NCBI GenBank assembly: GCA_025924435.1
Contig: JAICIL010000002.1
Coordinates: 1-59,241, forward strand
From: Chloroflexia bacterium
Lineage (GTDB): Bacteria; Chloroflexota; Chloroflexia; Thermomicrobiales; JALYUS01
Reading direction: 5' to 3'
DNA: 59,241 nucleotides
In this document: positions 48,635 through 57,073 of the stretch, one piece after another
How positions within the stretch are numbered: the stretch's first letter is position 1
How the letters are laid out: every line of letters begins with the position of its first letter
Notes under the pieces: model-generated
The model's database searches: none
What the model was told of the DNA's origin: nothing
Seen by the model: only the letters and a program-made list of their open reading frames with translations
Translations under genes and position numbers: made by a program

Positions 48635-49971
48635 TGGCCGATACCGCAACGATGCAACTGACCGATCTCCTGCGCGCCGGTGCGGAGCCGCTGGCCGGGG
48701 ATGAACACGAGTACGACCGGCTCCTTGCCATGATCGGCGATGCCCGGTACGTCCTGATCGGCGAGGCGTCCCACGGCACGCACGAGTTCTACCGGGAGCG
48801 GGCGGCGATCACGAAGCGCCTGATCGCCGAGAAGGGCTTCACCGCCGTCGCGGTCGAGGCGGACTGGCCGGATGCCTACCGCGTCAATCGCTATGTCCGC
48901 GGGACCGACGACGCCGACGCGGACGCCGCCCTCGGCGGATTCAAGCGGTTCCCGACCTGGATGTGGCGCAACACGGTGGTGCGCGATTTCGTCGGGTGGC
49001 TGCGCGCCCACAATGCCGCGCTGCCGGGCGGGGCGGCGAAGGCGGGCTTCTACGGCCTCGACCTCTACAGCCTCTCCGCCTCCATCGAGGCGGTCATCGG
49101 CTATCTGGACCGGGTGGACCCGGAGGCCGCGCGGCGGGCGCGCGATCGGTACGGCTGCCTGGAGGGTTTCGGGGAGGACAGCCAGCGGTACGGCTACACC
49201 GCCAGCCTCGATCTCTCCGCGTCGTGCGAGGAGGAAGTCGTCAATCAACTCGTCGAGCTGCAACGCCGCGCCGATCGCTACGCGCGTCTGGATGGCCGCG
49301 TCGCGGAGGACGAATACTTCTACGCCGAGCAGAACGCCCGGCTCGCCCGGAATGCCGAGGAGTATTACCGCACGATGTTCCGGGGCTACGTCTCCTCGTG
49401 GAATCTGCGCGACCGCCACATGACCGACACGCTCGACGCGCTCGTCGCCCATCTCGACCGGCACGGTGGGCGGACGAAGGTCGTCATCTGGGCGCACAAC
49501 TCGCACCTCGGCGACGCGCGCGCGACGCAGATGGGCGAGACGGGCGAGTTCAACGTCGGGCAACTCGTGCGCGAGCGGCACGGCAGCGAGGCGGCGCTGA
49601 TCGGCCTGACGACGCATCACGGCACCGTCACGGCGGCCTCAGATTGGGACGGCCCGGCGGAGCGCAAGCGCGTCCGCCCCGGCCTTCGCGGCAGTTACGA
49701 GGCGCTCTTCCACGAACTCGACACCCCTCGCTTCCTGCTGCCGCTGCGCGGCGAGCGGGCGACCGCCCTGCGGGATCGGCGGTTGGAGCGCGCCATCGGC
49801 GTCATCTACCGCCCGGAGACCGAGCGGCAGAGCCACTACTTCGCCGCGCGACTCGCCGAGCAGTTCGACGCCGTCCTGCATTTCGATGAAACCCGCGCGC
49901 TCGAACCGCTGGAACGCACCGAAGGCTGGGCGGCGGGCGAACCGCCGGAGACCTATCCGTTCGCGGTGTGA
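48634..49971 (+). CDS. Erythromycin esterase-like protein
   Basis: A 445-residue protein of the erythromycin esterase (EreA/EreB-like) family. VLIGEASHGTHEFYRERAAI (residues 39-58) holds the catalytic-type Glu and His pair, followed by AVAVEADWPDAYRVNRYVRG and later VVIWAHNSHLGDARATQMGE. Despite the name, most chromosomal members have no shown role in macrolide resistance. It is translated from a TGATG overlap with the phosphoribosyltransferase, so the two are made together. No signal peptide is present. The natural substrate is unknown. Confidence 0.9.
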   Translation: MADTATMQLTDLLRAGAEPLAGDEHEYDRLLAMIGDARYVLIGEASHGTHEFYRERAAITKRLIAEKGFTAVAVEADWPDAYRVNRYVRGTDDADADAALGGFKRFPTWMWRNTVVRDFVGWLRAHNAALPGGAAKAGFYGLDLYSLSASIEAVIGYLDRVDPEAARRARDRYGCLEGFGEDSQRYGYTASLDLSASCEEEVVNQLVELQRRADRYARLDGRVAEDEYFYAEQNARLARNAEEYYRTMFRGYVSSWNLRDRHMTDTLDALVAHLDRHGGRTKVVIWAHNSHLGDARATQMGETGEFNVGQLVRERHGSEAALIGLTTHHGTVTAASDWDGPAERKRVRPGLRGSYEALFHELDTPRFLLPLRGERATALRDRRLERAIGVIYRPETERQSHYFAARLAEQFDAVLHFDETRALEPLERTEGWAAGEPPETYPFAV

Positions 49972-49977
49972 TGGGAA

Positions 49978-50010
49978 GCAATGAGCAACGAGCAATGAGC
50001 AACGAGCATG
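49978..50010. repeat. Single arm of short-word repeat (GCAATGAGCAAC type)
   Basis: GCAATGAGCAACGAGCAATG then AGCAACGAGCATG, directly after the esterase-like gene stop. No partner arm is seen. Confidence 0.6.
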
Positions 50011-50038
50011 AGAGGCAGGAGTCCCTACGCATTGCCCG

Positions 50039-50392
50039 TCAGCCCGCCGGGTTCGTTTGCAGCCAGAGATAGATATTGGCGACGTCCTGATCGGTCAATT
50101 CGTCGTCGGTGTACCGCACGCCGTTCATCGCGCCGGAGCGGACGAGGCGCTGAAGGTCTTCGAGGCGGATCGCCGTGTCGCTGCTTCGGGGGCCGATACC
50201 GCCCTCGCCCCGGTCGCCGTGGCAGGCGGCGCACCCGACGGCGAGATATTTCGCCTGCCCTTGCGCCGCGTGCTCGTTCAGCTGCGCGCCGGTCGGCATC
50301 GGCGTGGCGGTGCGCTGGGCGACGGACGCGCTACACGCGGCGAGGATGATGAGCAGTGGCACCATGACGCCCGCCGCAACCGCGCGCCACAT
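50039..50392 (-). CDS. Cytochrome c lipoprotein, class I
   Basis: A 117-residue single-haem cytochrome c on a lipid anchor. The signal peptide MWRAVAAGVMVPLLIILAAC ends in a lipobox (LAAC, Cys20). The haem site is CAACH (about residues 55-59), and a Met in GAMNGVRYTDDELTDQDVAN is the likely sixth ligand. ATG at 50392 is chosen at the start of the signal; an in-frame GTG lies eight codons upstream. It would carry electrons on the outer face of the membrane. An SDR gene precedes it on the strand by about 40 bp. Confidence 0.85.
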   Translation of the reverse strand: MWRAVAAGVMVPLLIILAACSASVAQRTATPMPTGAQLNEHAAQGQAKYLAVGCAACHGDRGEGGIGPRSSDTAIRLEDLQRLVRSGAMNGVRYTDDELTDQDVANIYLWLQTNPAG

Positions 50393-50432
50393 CCGTTCCC
50401 GCCGGGAAAGCGCCACCCTCGGTCCCCAGTCC

Positions 50433-51224
50433 TCAGTCTTTTGCCCTCGGAAAGGGCATCGCCATCGCGGCGGTCGTGCCGCCATCCACGTAGAGCACCT
50501 GCCCGGTCACGAATCGCGCCTCGTCCGAGCAGAGGAAGGCCGCGACATCGCCCACATCGTCCGGGTGGCCGACGCGGCCAATCGGGACGCGTGTGCCGCC
50601 CCGCTCGCTCGTGTAGGCGGGGTCGTCGAAGTAGCGCGGCACCTCGATCAGCCCCGGCCCGATCGCGTTGACGCGGATGTTCAGCGGCGCGAGTTCGACG
50701 GCGAGTTGCCGCGTGAAGGCGATGATCGCGCCCTTCGTCGCGGCGTAGGCGGTGTGGTTCGGCATCCCGGCGAAGCCGTGCACGCTGGTAATATTGAGGA
50801 TGCACGGCCCCTCGCCGCGTTCCAGATGCGGCACCGCCCGCTGGGCGGCGAAGAACATCGCGCGGATGTTCAGGTCGAACTCCTCGGCGTAGGTCTCCTC
50901 CGTCGTTTCGAGGAAGGGGACGGCGCGCGTCACGCCCGCGTTGTTCACGAGGATGTCGAGCCGCCCGAACGCCGCGACCGTCTCGTCCACCGCGCGGCGG
51001 GCGTTGGCAATTTGCGTCAGGTCGCCCTGCAAGGCAATCGCCTTGCCGCCGCGCCGCTCGACGCTCTCCGCCGCCTCCCGCGCGCCGTCAATCGAGTGGG
51101 ACGCCTGGAAGGCGACCGTCGCGCCCCGGGCGGCGAGCGCCTCGCCGATCCCCCGCCCGATGCCCATGCCCGCGCCCGTCACGAGCGCCACCCGCCCCGC
51201 CAGTGCGCCGATTTGTGCTGCCAT
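50433..51224 (-). CDS. Short-chain dehydrogenase/reductase (SDR, FabG-like)
   Basis: A 263-residue classical [22 protein letters not shown] (about residues 13-31) is the NAD(P) loop, VNNAGVTRA the second signature, and the active site is Ser (LNITSVHG), Tyr-x3-Lys (YAATK). [20 protein letters not shown] replaces the usual PG-x-T motif. ATG at 51224 follows GGAGGTGATG; the ATG three bases upstream is too close. The substrate is not evident, and FabG-like names for such proteins are only guesses. Confidence 0.9.
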   Translation of the reverse strand: MAAQIGALAGRVALVTGAGMGIGRGIGEALAARGATVAFQASHSIDGAREAAESVERRGGKAIALQGDLTQIANARRAVDETVAAFGRLDILVNNAGVTRAVPFLETTEETYAEEFDLNIRAMFFAAQRAVPHLERGEGPCILNITSVHGFAGMPNHTAYAATKGAIIAFTRQLAVELAPLNIRVNAIGPGLIEVPRYFDDPAYTSERGGTRVPIGRVGHPDDVGDVAAFLCSDEARFVTGQVLYVDGGTTAAMAMPFPRAKD

Positions 51225-51235
51225 CATCACCTCCG

Positions 51236-51347
51236 GTAGTAGACAGTAGATAGTAGACAGTAGACAGAAAAAGACTGGCGCGTAGCGCCTTCCGTTGCCA
51301 ACCAACTACTGACTACTATCTACTGTCTACTATCTACTGTCTACTCT
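51236..51347. repeat. Palindromic short-word element (AGTAGACAGT type)
   Basis: GTAGTAGACAGTAGATAGTA begins the left arm and ACTATCTACTGTCTACTCTC ends the right arm. The centre is about 45 bp. It separates the SDR gene from the gene at 51347. Confidence 0.85.
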
Positions 51348-51883
51348 CATGTTACCCGCAAGCGCGTCCGTGTTTCCGCCGAACCGCCGGTGTTGTCGTA
51401 GACGCGCAGCGTCACGATCCAGGTGCCGGCCTGCCGCCGCGAGCCGTCGAGGGGCAGGGTGCACTTCGGTGTGTCCGTGTCGCACAGCGTGAGCGACGGT
51501 TCGTTCGGCGGGTCAACGAGGAAAACATAGCGTGTTGGGGTATACCCAACCTCGATGCGCGTGTCCGTGGCGCGGAGTGTGACCGTCAGCGGCTTGCCGT
51601 TCGTCTGCACGCGGGAGGGGACGTCCTGGAAGGCGGGGAAGACATGCGCGACGGGCGTCGCGATGCCCGCCGCCGGGATGCCGTCCGGCGCGAGGCGGAT
51701 CACGACGCGGTCGAGGGCGACGAGGCCGACGAACGCGGCGATCAGCAGGACGAGCGCCGCGCGCGTTAACTCGTCGGTCGCGAAGGCGCGGAGCATCGGC
51801 GGCAGGGCGAGCGCGGGCGTGGGATTCATCCGGGCGTCGGGGTCTCGTTGCGGTGTCTGCACGGTGCTTCGCTCCTCAGTCAT
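51347..51883 (-). CDS. Hypothetical single-pass membrane protein
   Basis: A 178-residue protein, unrecognised. One hydrophobic helix lies at about 43-62 (LVLLIAAFVGLVALDRVVI), followed by an outer domain of about 115 residues rich in Thr and Val strands, with two Cys (LCDTDTPKCTL) able to form a disulphide, ending in RTRLRVT. The outer part could be an Ig-like fold. ATG at 51883 lacks an obvious ribosome binding site, and the preceding lipoprotein stop is 26 bp upstream, so it may be translated in series with it. Confidence 0.62.
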   Translation of the reverse strand: MTEERSTVQTPQRDPDARMNPTPALALPPMLRAFATDELTRAALVLLIAAFVGLVALDRVVIRLAPDGIPAAGIATPVAHVFPAFQDVPSRVQTNGKPLTVTLRATDTRIEVGYTPTRYVFLVDPPNEPSLTLCDTDTPKCTLPLDGSRRQAGTWIVTLRVYDNTGGSAETRTRLRVT

Positions 51884-51909
51884 CTGGTGGCGGGACGGAA
51901 CTGCTTTGA

Positions 51910-52521
51910 CTACCCATCCAGCGTCAAGCGCAAGATGCCCGGCCCGTCGCTCGCCGTGAGCGACCACGCGACGGACGGACGCGCCGCCACGACGACGAGC
52001 GCGAAGATCGTATCATCCCGCAGCGGCAGTGCGTAATACCCCCGCAGCGGCGGGGCGGCGAGCGGCATGACCTCGCTCGGCCGGAGGACGAGATTCGACC
52101 CCCGCACGCCGCGCACCGCGATGGTATACGTGCTGTCGTCCCCATCGAACCACGCATCGGCCAGCGGGCCGCCCGCCTGCCCCGGCAGCGGCTCGAATCG
52201 CAGCATCAGGGAGACGCGCCCGCCGCTCCCGGTCGCTTCAATCGCGTCCAGTATCCACCCGTCGCTTTGCGCGCCGGTTGTCATCTCCGGCGCGCGCTCC
52301 GGCAGCGCGGTATGGCTGGCGACGAGCGGGGCCGAGGCGGGCGTGCCCGGTACGGCGGTCGCGGCGGGCGTCGCCGGGGCGCGAGTGGCCGGAATCGTCA
52401 GCGCGGGCGCGGTTGTCGGCGTCGGTGTGGTGGTCGGGGTGGGGGTAGCGGTGCCGCACGCGGCAAGCAGGAGGACGATGAGGATCAGCGGCGGGATGCC
52501 GCGTCGGTCGTGTCGTGTCAT
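51910..52521 (-). CDS. Hypothetical lipoprotein with Thr/Pro-rich linker
   Basis: A 203-residue exported lipoprotein. The signal is basic, then PPLILIVLLLAAC, with Cys22 in the lipobox. A low-complexity Thr/Pro/Ala linker spans about 24-66. The domain after it (70-203) is strand-rich (GWILDAIEATGSGGRVSLML, later AVRGVRGSNLVLRPSEVMPL) with no known motif. ATG at 52521 follows GAAAGGAAGCAG. It is probably cotranscribed with the membrane protein at 51347; both have extracytoplasmic domains and may act together. Confidence 0.7.
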   Translation of the reverse strand: MTRHDRRGIPPLILIVLLLAACGTATPTPTTTPTPTTAPALTIPATRAPATPAATAVPGTPASAPLVASHTALPERAPEMTTGAQSDGWILDAIEATGSGGRVSLMLRFEPLPGQAGGPLADAWFDGDDSTYTIAVRGVRGSNLVLRPSEVMPLAAPPLRGYYALPLRDDTIFALVVVAARPSVAWSLTASDGPGILRLTLDG

Positions 52522-52536
52522 CTGCTTCCTTTCCGC

Positions 52537-53055
52537 TCACCCATCCGGCCAGCCATGCGCGTTGCGCATGCGTATCAGCGAGAAGTGTAGCGTGGTTTGG
52601 ATGATCGCGCGCCCGAGCGGCACGAGCGACGGCGTGATCCGCAACTCGACACCCGCGTCCGCCAGCGCGGCGAGCAGATCGCCCACCGGCGCGACGGACA
52701 GCGGCATCACCGGCTCCCGACTGACGTGGACGCCGTGATCGTGGATGCTTACGAAGGTCTCCTCCGGCATCCGGTAGCGGTAGAGCCGGGCGGAGCGCAG
52801 CCGTTCCAGCCACGCGCCCTCGATGGCGATCACCATCCGGCCCGGCACGGCGGCGAACCAGCGTGCGGCATCGTCCGGCGCGGTCGTCGGCAGCGGCCAG
52901 AAGCAGACGCGCGGGCAATCGCGCGGGAAGAAATAGAGCGGCGCGTGCCGGTCGTCAACCGTCCAGACGAGCGGCTCGACCTCGGGCCGCGCCAGTGGCG
53001 GCCGGGGGACGAATCGTGTAATCGTCGGGTCTTCGCTGAAGTGAGAGAGCGGCAT
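52537..53055 (-). CDS. DUF6886-like protein
   Basis: A 172-residue protein with MPLSHFSEDPTITRFVPRPP at the N terminus, followed by PLVWTVDDRHAPLYFFPRDC and PRVCFWP, which I recall as the pattern of the DUF6886 family. No function is known for it. It is cytoplasmic, with several Cys and His that could bind metal. A second ATG lies one codon before; the choice does not matter. It precedes the lipoprotein gene by 15 bp in the direction of transcription, so 53055-51347 may be one operon. Confidence 0.75.
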   Translation of the reverse strand: MPLSHFSEDPTITRFVPRPPLARPEVEPLVWTVDDRHAPLYFFPRDCPRVCFWPLPTTAPDDAARWFAAVPGRMVIAIEGAWLERLRSARLYRYRMPEETFVSIHDHGVHVSREPVMPLSVAPVGDLLAALADAGVELRITPSLVPLGRAIIQTTLHFSLIRMRNAHGWPDG

Positions 53056-53083
53056 CAATCTCCCGCGATCAGGATCGCCGATA

Positions 53084-53238
53084 CGACGGGATTTCCTAAA
53101 CCCCCGGCCCCCTTCCCGCCTCGGGAAGGGGGAAGCGCTCCTCGGAGAGATTAGGGCATTAAGGGGAGTGCCTCAATATCGAGATGCGTCACCCCCTCCC
53201 GCGCCGGGAGGGGGCCGGGGGGTTAGGAAATCCCGTCG
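53084..53238. repeat. Long palindromic element (CCCCCGGCCCCC type)
   Basis: CGACGGGATTTCCTAA (53084-53099) and its complement TTAGGAAATCCCGTCG (53223-53238) bound arms with CCCCCGGCCCCCTTCCCG and the matching CGGGAGGGGGCCGGGGGG. Each arm also folds on itself. It fills the gap before the GH26 stop, the longest element here (155 bp). Confidence 0.88.
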
Positions 53239-54240
53239 CTACGCCAGCCGCCCCTGATAGGCGGCGGATTTCGCAACGCCGCTATACGCCGCGAGCGCGG
53301 CGGCCGAGGAGTTGATGCGCCAGTCCGTCTCCTTGTTCTCGTCGAACCAGATCACCGCCCGGATGCGCGGATACGAGGAGGGGATCGTGCTCGACAGCCC
53401 CGTCGCGATCCAGTCCGCCTTGTTGCCGCCGACCTCCGCCGACGCGGTCTCCGCGATCATCATCGGCTTCGTCGTCATCCGCGCGAGCGGCCCGTAGGTC
53501 GCGCCGAAGACCGTCGAGAGCGACTGCCAGCTCGACCAACTCTGGCTCGTGCCCCAATTGTATCCGTCCATCGCCACCCAATCCACGTACGCGTCGCCCG
53601 GATAGAAGGAGGAGAATGCGGAGGTTGCCGTGCCGCCCTTCTTGCCCTTGCCCGCGACGTTCGGGGACCAGACCCAGCGGGCGTTCGTCGCCCCCGCCGA
53701 TTGGAAGAGCGCGTAGACGTGCCGCCACGCGGCGATGTACTGGCCGCTCGTGTTGCCGTTGACGCCGTTGCCCCACGGATACCAATTGCCGTTCATCTCG
53801 TGGGCGAAGCGCAGGTAGAAGGGCTTGCCGTATGCCTTCGCGGCCTGCGCCCATTGGGTGATGTAGGCATCGTACGCGCCGCCGATGATCCTGGCGAGCG
53901 AATAGTTCGGCTGGCCGACGCCGAGGGTGTAGTCGAACGGCTGCCAAGTGATCATCGGCATGATGCCACGGGCGGAGGCATTGCCCATGCCGACGCTGTC
54001 GAAGCCGGAGTGCGCCCAGTCCTGGTACCACATGACCACCGCCGGGGAGACGCCGACGGCGGCGGTGAAGGCGTCAATCTGCGTCGGGTCGTCGGGAGCG
54101 CCCGGAATGTACGCGCCGAGCGCGATGGTGTTCGCGGCGACCGGCCGGGGCGATGCGGCGGCGATCCGCGCGTCCACGAGCGGCAAGAGCGCCGAACCGA
54201 GCGCGGCCCCCGACAGTTTCAGAAACGTGCGACGGTGCAT
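53239..54240 (-). CDS. Secreted glycoside hydrolase family 26-like protein
   Basis: A 333-residue exported TIM-barrel glycosidase of the beta-mannanase type. The N terminus HRRTFLKLSGAALGSALLPL has a twin-arginine signal pattern and is cleaved near ARIAAA. The acid/base Glu148 sits in RFAHEMNGNWYPWG (144-157) and the nucleophile Glu264 in MIAETASAE. Both positions match GH26, and the length is right for the catalytic domain alone. Likely target is a mannan or mixed-linkage glucan; no binding module is present. ATG at 54240 follows GAGGAGGACGCC. Confidence 0.88.
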   Translation of the reverse strand: MHRRTFLKLSGAALGSALLPLVDARIAAASPRPVAANTIALGAYIPGAPDDPTQIDAFTAAVGVSPAVVMWYQDWAHSGFDSVGMGNASARGIMPMITWQPFDYTLGVGQPNYSLARIIGGAYDAYITQWAQAAKAYGKPFYLRFAHEMNGNWYPWGNGVNGNTSGQYIAAWRHVYALFQSAGATNARWVWSPNVAGKGKKGGTATSAFSSFYPGDAYVDWVAMDGYNWGTSQSWSSWQSLSTVFGATYGPLARMTTKPMMIAETASAEVGGNKADWIATGLSSTIPSSYPRIRAVIWFDENKETDWRINSSAAALAAYSGVAKSAAYQGRLA

Positions 54241-54449
54241 TAACGGCGTCCTCCTCGAGGCGAGCAGCAAAATCATTTGACTACAACATAAAACGTGGTG
54301 ATCGGCAAAACGTGACGGTGTGGCACCGTCGAGGGGATGTCCGAGGCGGCAGGATGCGGATGGTGGACGGTTGCGTGCTCCGGCGGGATAATCCTCCGCG
54401 ATGTTGCCCGCTCTTCGCGGCTCCTCGGGCGGCGTCAGGGGGAATCTGT

Positions 54450-56954
54450 ATGCGCACGTCCCGACGATCCCACACGCGCACCGGCTCATTCGTGGCCGCG
54501 CTCGTCGTCGCGCTGATCGGGCTGACGCTCGTCGCCGCGCCGGTCTCCGCGCATGTCGCGCTCGTCGCGGCGACGCCGGTGCCGGGCAGCACGGTCGGCC
54601 AGCCGCCGAAGGCGATCCGCATCCGCTTCGATGAGGTGCCCGACCCGAAATTCAACGACATCACCCTGCTCGACACGGGCGGCAATCCGGTTGCCGGTGG
54701 CGCGGCGACGGCGGAAGCGGGCGATCCGAGCGTCGTGGAAGTGGCGCTGAACGCCAAACTCGCGCCGGGGCTGTACACCGTCGCGTGGCAGGCGCTCGCC
54801 AACGACGGCCATCTGACGAAGGGCAATTACTCCTTCACGCTCGCGAGCGGCCTCGGCCCCGCGCCGCCGCTCGAACCGCAGCCCATCGGCGCACCGACGA
54901 CGGGCGGCGCGGCGAACGGGCCCGCGCTCTCCGGCAGCGGCAATCCGTCCGTCCTCGCGGTGCTCGTGCGCTGGTGGCGCTATCTCGCGCTCGGCGTGCT
55001 GATCGGCGCATTCGGGCTGGCGGTGATCGTCCTCCGCCCCGCGACGGCGACGCTCGACGGCGGCGACGCGGCGTGGCGGCGCGCGGCGCGGATGCTCCGA
55101 CTGTGGGCCTTCGGCGGCCTCGTCGCGTTCATCCTCGCGCACCTTGCGACGCTCGTCGTGCAGGCGGCGACGGTGGCGGATATTGCGGTCTTCCGGGTGC
55201 GGGGCGACACGCTGCGCCGCCTCGCCTACGACACGACGTACGGGGCCGTCTGGCGGGTGATCGCGGCGGTCGCGCTGTTCCTGCTCGTCGGCATGCTCGC
55301 GGCGCTCCTGCCCTTCTGGCGGGCGCGCCCGCCGACGCTCGGCGTGATCGCGACCGCCCGCCCCGATGCGCGGGCGGTGCGCGCACAGGAAACGCCGCCC
55401 GCCGCATGGCCGTGGCAAATGGGCCTGGGCGCCGCGCTCCTGCTCGCGGTGGCGCTGACCTTCAGCAGCCACGCCATCGAGAGCCAGCATCAGCCCGTCC
55501 TCGCCATCCTCGCGGACGCGGCGCATCTCTGCGCGATGGGCCTCTGGTTCGGCGGCCTGCTCATCCTGCTCGCCACGCTGCGCCGCGCGCTCCGCGCGCT
55601 CGACGGGGAGGCGCGGACGGCCTATCTCGTCGCGGCGGTCGGGCGTTTCTCGAACATGGCGCTCGCCTCGGTCGTCTGCCTGATCGCGACGGGCCTCTAC
55701 GCGATGACGCTGCACACGACGCGCGCGACGATCCTCGGCACCTCCTACGGCCAGACGCTGCTCATCAAGCACGCGCTGATCGTGCCGCTGGTCGCCACCG
55801 CCGCGCTCAACCTGCGCGTCGTCAAGCCGCGCCTCGGCGATGAGGCGCGGGCGCGCCGCTGGCTGCCGCGCCTCCTGGGCATCGAGGCGGCGCTCGGCCT
55901 CGCGGTGCTCCTCGTCACGGCGACGCTCACGCAGTTGCCGCCCGCGCACCTGCTCACCGGCGCGAACGCCGCGCTCGCCGACCCGCGCCTGAACGACGCC
56001 GTCGCCGTCGCCCCCCCGACGGCGGGGCAGCAGGCGGACCTGAGCAGCGGGCCGCAATCCGCCGAGATGCAGGACGCGGCGGGGATGACCGTCGTGCTGC
56101 TGACGACGACGGGCAAGGACGGCAGCGCGCTCGACGCGAACATCGTTGACCCGAACAGCGTGCAACCCTTGCCGGACGTGCAGCGCGTGACCGCCTTGAT
56201 TACGTTTTCCGGCGCGGATCTCGGCCAGACCTCCGTGCCGCTGGAGCGCGACGCGAGCGGCCATTACCGCGCCACCGGCGTCTTCTTCCCGATCAAGGGC
56301 GTCTGGACTGTCCAACTCGTCATCCGCAGGGAAAACGTCGCGGAGGACGCGCGCCTGAACTTCTCCTTCACCTCGGACCCGGCGCGCTTCCAGGCGGCGG
56401 AGCCGCCCGCCTCGACGGTGGCGAACGCGAAGGCGGGCTTCCTCTGGCCGCGCCTGCTGCCCAATGCGTGGTTCGGCCTCATGCTCGCGCTCGTCGGCGC
56501 GGCGCTCCTCGGCCTCACCTATCCGTCCCGCTTCCGCGCCACGCTGCGCGGGCGGACGCGCACCGCCTATCGCGCCTGGAGCGTCGGCGCGCTGCTCGTG
56601 GGCGTGATCGTCTTCGGCTATTACTCGACCGATCGCACGCCGACGACGGGCATCGCCAATCCGCTCCCGAACGACACCGCGACGCTCGCGCGCGGCCAGC
56701 AACTCTTCGCCCAGAACTGCGCGATCTGCCACGGCGCGGGTGGCAAGGGCGACGGGCCGCTCGGCCAGAACCTCAACCCGCGCCCGGTGGACCTCACCGG
56801 CAGCCACCTGACGACCCACACCGACGGCGATTTGTACTGGTGGATCGGCCACGGCATCGCCGGCACCGGCATGCCCTCCTTCACCGGCACCCTCGGCGAT
56901 CAGGACATCTGGGCGCTCATCCGCTACGTCCGCTCCCTGCACAGCACGGTTTGA
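54450..56954 (+). CDS. CopC-CopD-cytochrome c fusion protein
   Basis: An 834-residue membrane protein that joins modules usually found apart. After a signal peptide (about 1-34), a CopC copper-binding domain starts with His35 and has Asp119-Gly-His121. A CopD domain with about eight helices follows (about 170-520), then an extracytoplasmic FixH/YtkA-like strand domain (about 540-650), two helices (about 665-685, 705-725) and a C-terminal cytochrome c with Cys757-x2-Cys-His761 and Met808 as sixth ligand. It probably handles copper at the membrane and transfers electrons. ATG at 54450 follows CAGGGGGAATCTGT. Confidence 0.9.
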   Translation: MRTSRRSHTRTGSFVAALVVALIGLTLVAAPVSAHVALVAATPVPGSTVGQPPKAIRIRFDEVPDPKFNDITLLDTGGNPVAGGAATAEAGDPSVVEVALNAKLAPGLYTVAWQALANDGHLTKGNYSFTLASGLGPAPPLEPQPIGAPTTGGAANGPALSGSGNPSVLAVLVRWWRYLALGVLIGAFGLAVIVLRPATATLDGGDAAWRRAARMLRLWAFGGLVAFILAHLATLVVQAATVADIAVFRVRGDTLRRLAYDTTYGAVWRVIAAVALFLLVGMLAALLPFWRARPPTLGVIATARPDARAVRAQETPPAAWPWQMGLGAALLLAVALTFSSHAIESQHQPVLAILADAAHLCAMGLWFGGLLILLATLRRALRALDGEARTAYLVAAVGRFSNMALASVVCLIATGLYAMTLHTTRATILGTSYGQTLLIKHALIVPLVATAALNLRVVKPRLGDEARARRWLPRLLGIEAALGLAVLLVTATLTQLPPAHLLTGANAALADPRLNDAVAVAPPTAGQQADLSSGPQSAEMQDAAGMTVVLLTTTGKDGSALDANIVDPNSVQPLPDVQRVTALITFSGADLGQTSVPLERDASGHYRATGVFFPIKGVWTVQLVIRRENVAEDARLNFSFTSDPARFQAAEPPASTVANAKAGFLWPRLLPNAWFGLMLALVGAALLGLTYPSRFRATLRGRTRTAYRAWSVGALLVGVIVFGYYSTDRTPTTGIANPLPNDTATLARGQQLFAQNCAICHGAGGKGDGPLGQNLNPRPVDLTGSHLTTHTDGDLYWWIGHGIAGTGMPSFTGTLGDQDIWALIRYVRSLHSTV

Positions 56955-56959
56955 AAGCG

Positions 56960-57073
56960 ATTGAACCACAGAGACACAGAGAGCACAGAGGAAGAGACAG
57001 GAGAAGGGACGTGTGACATTGTTTTCTCCTCCCCTCTCGTTCCTTCTCTGTGTCCTCTGTGTCTCTGTGGTTA
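56960..57073. repeat. Palindromic short-word element (ACAGAG type)
   Basis: It starts GATTGAACCACAGAGACACA and ends GTGTCTCTGTGGTTA. The left flank AAAGCGATTGAACCAC is the same as next to the ACCAAG element at 38798. Confidence 0.86.

Noticed and set aside
48634..49971. Erythromycin esterase-like gene as a macrolide resistance gene
   Set aside because: Chromosomal members of this family are widespread and most lack such activity; there is no resistance context here.
54486..56969. Very long open frame on the strand opposite the CopCD fusion
   Set aside because: It mirrors the codon periodicity of a GC-rich gene, is Arg/Glu/Ala-rich with no domain, and the plus-strand frame has clear CopC, CopD and haem motifs.
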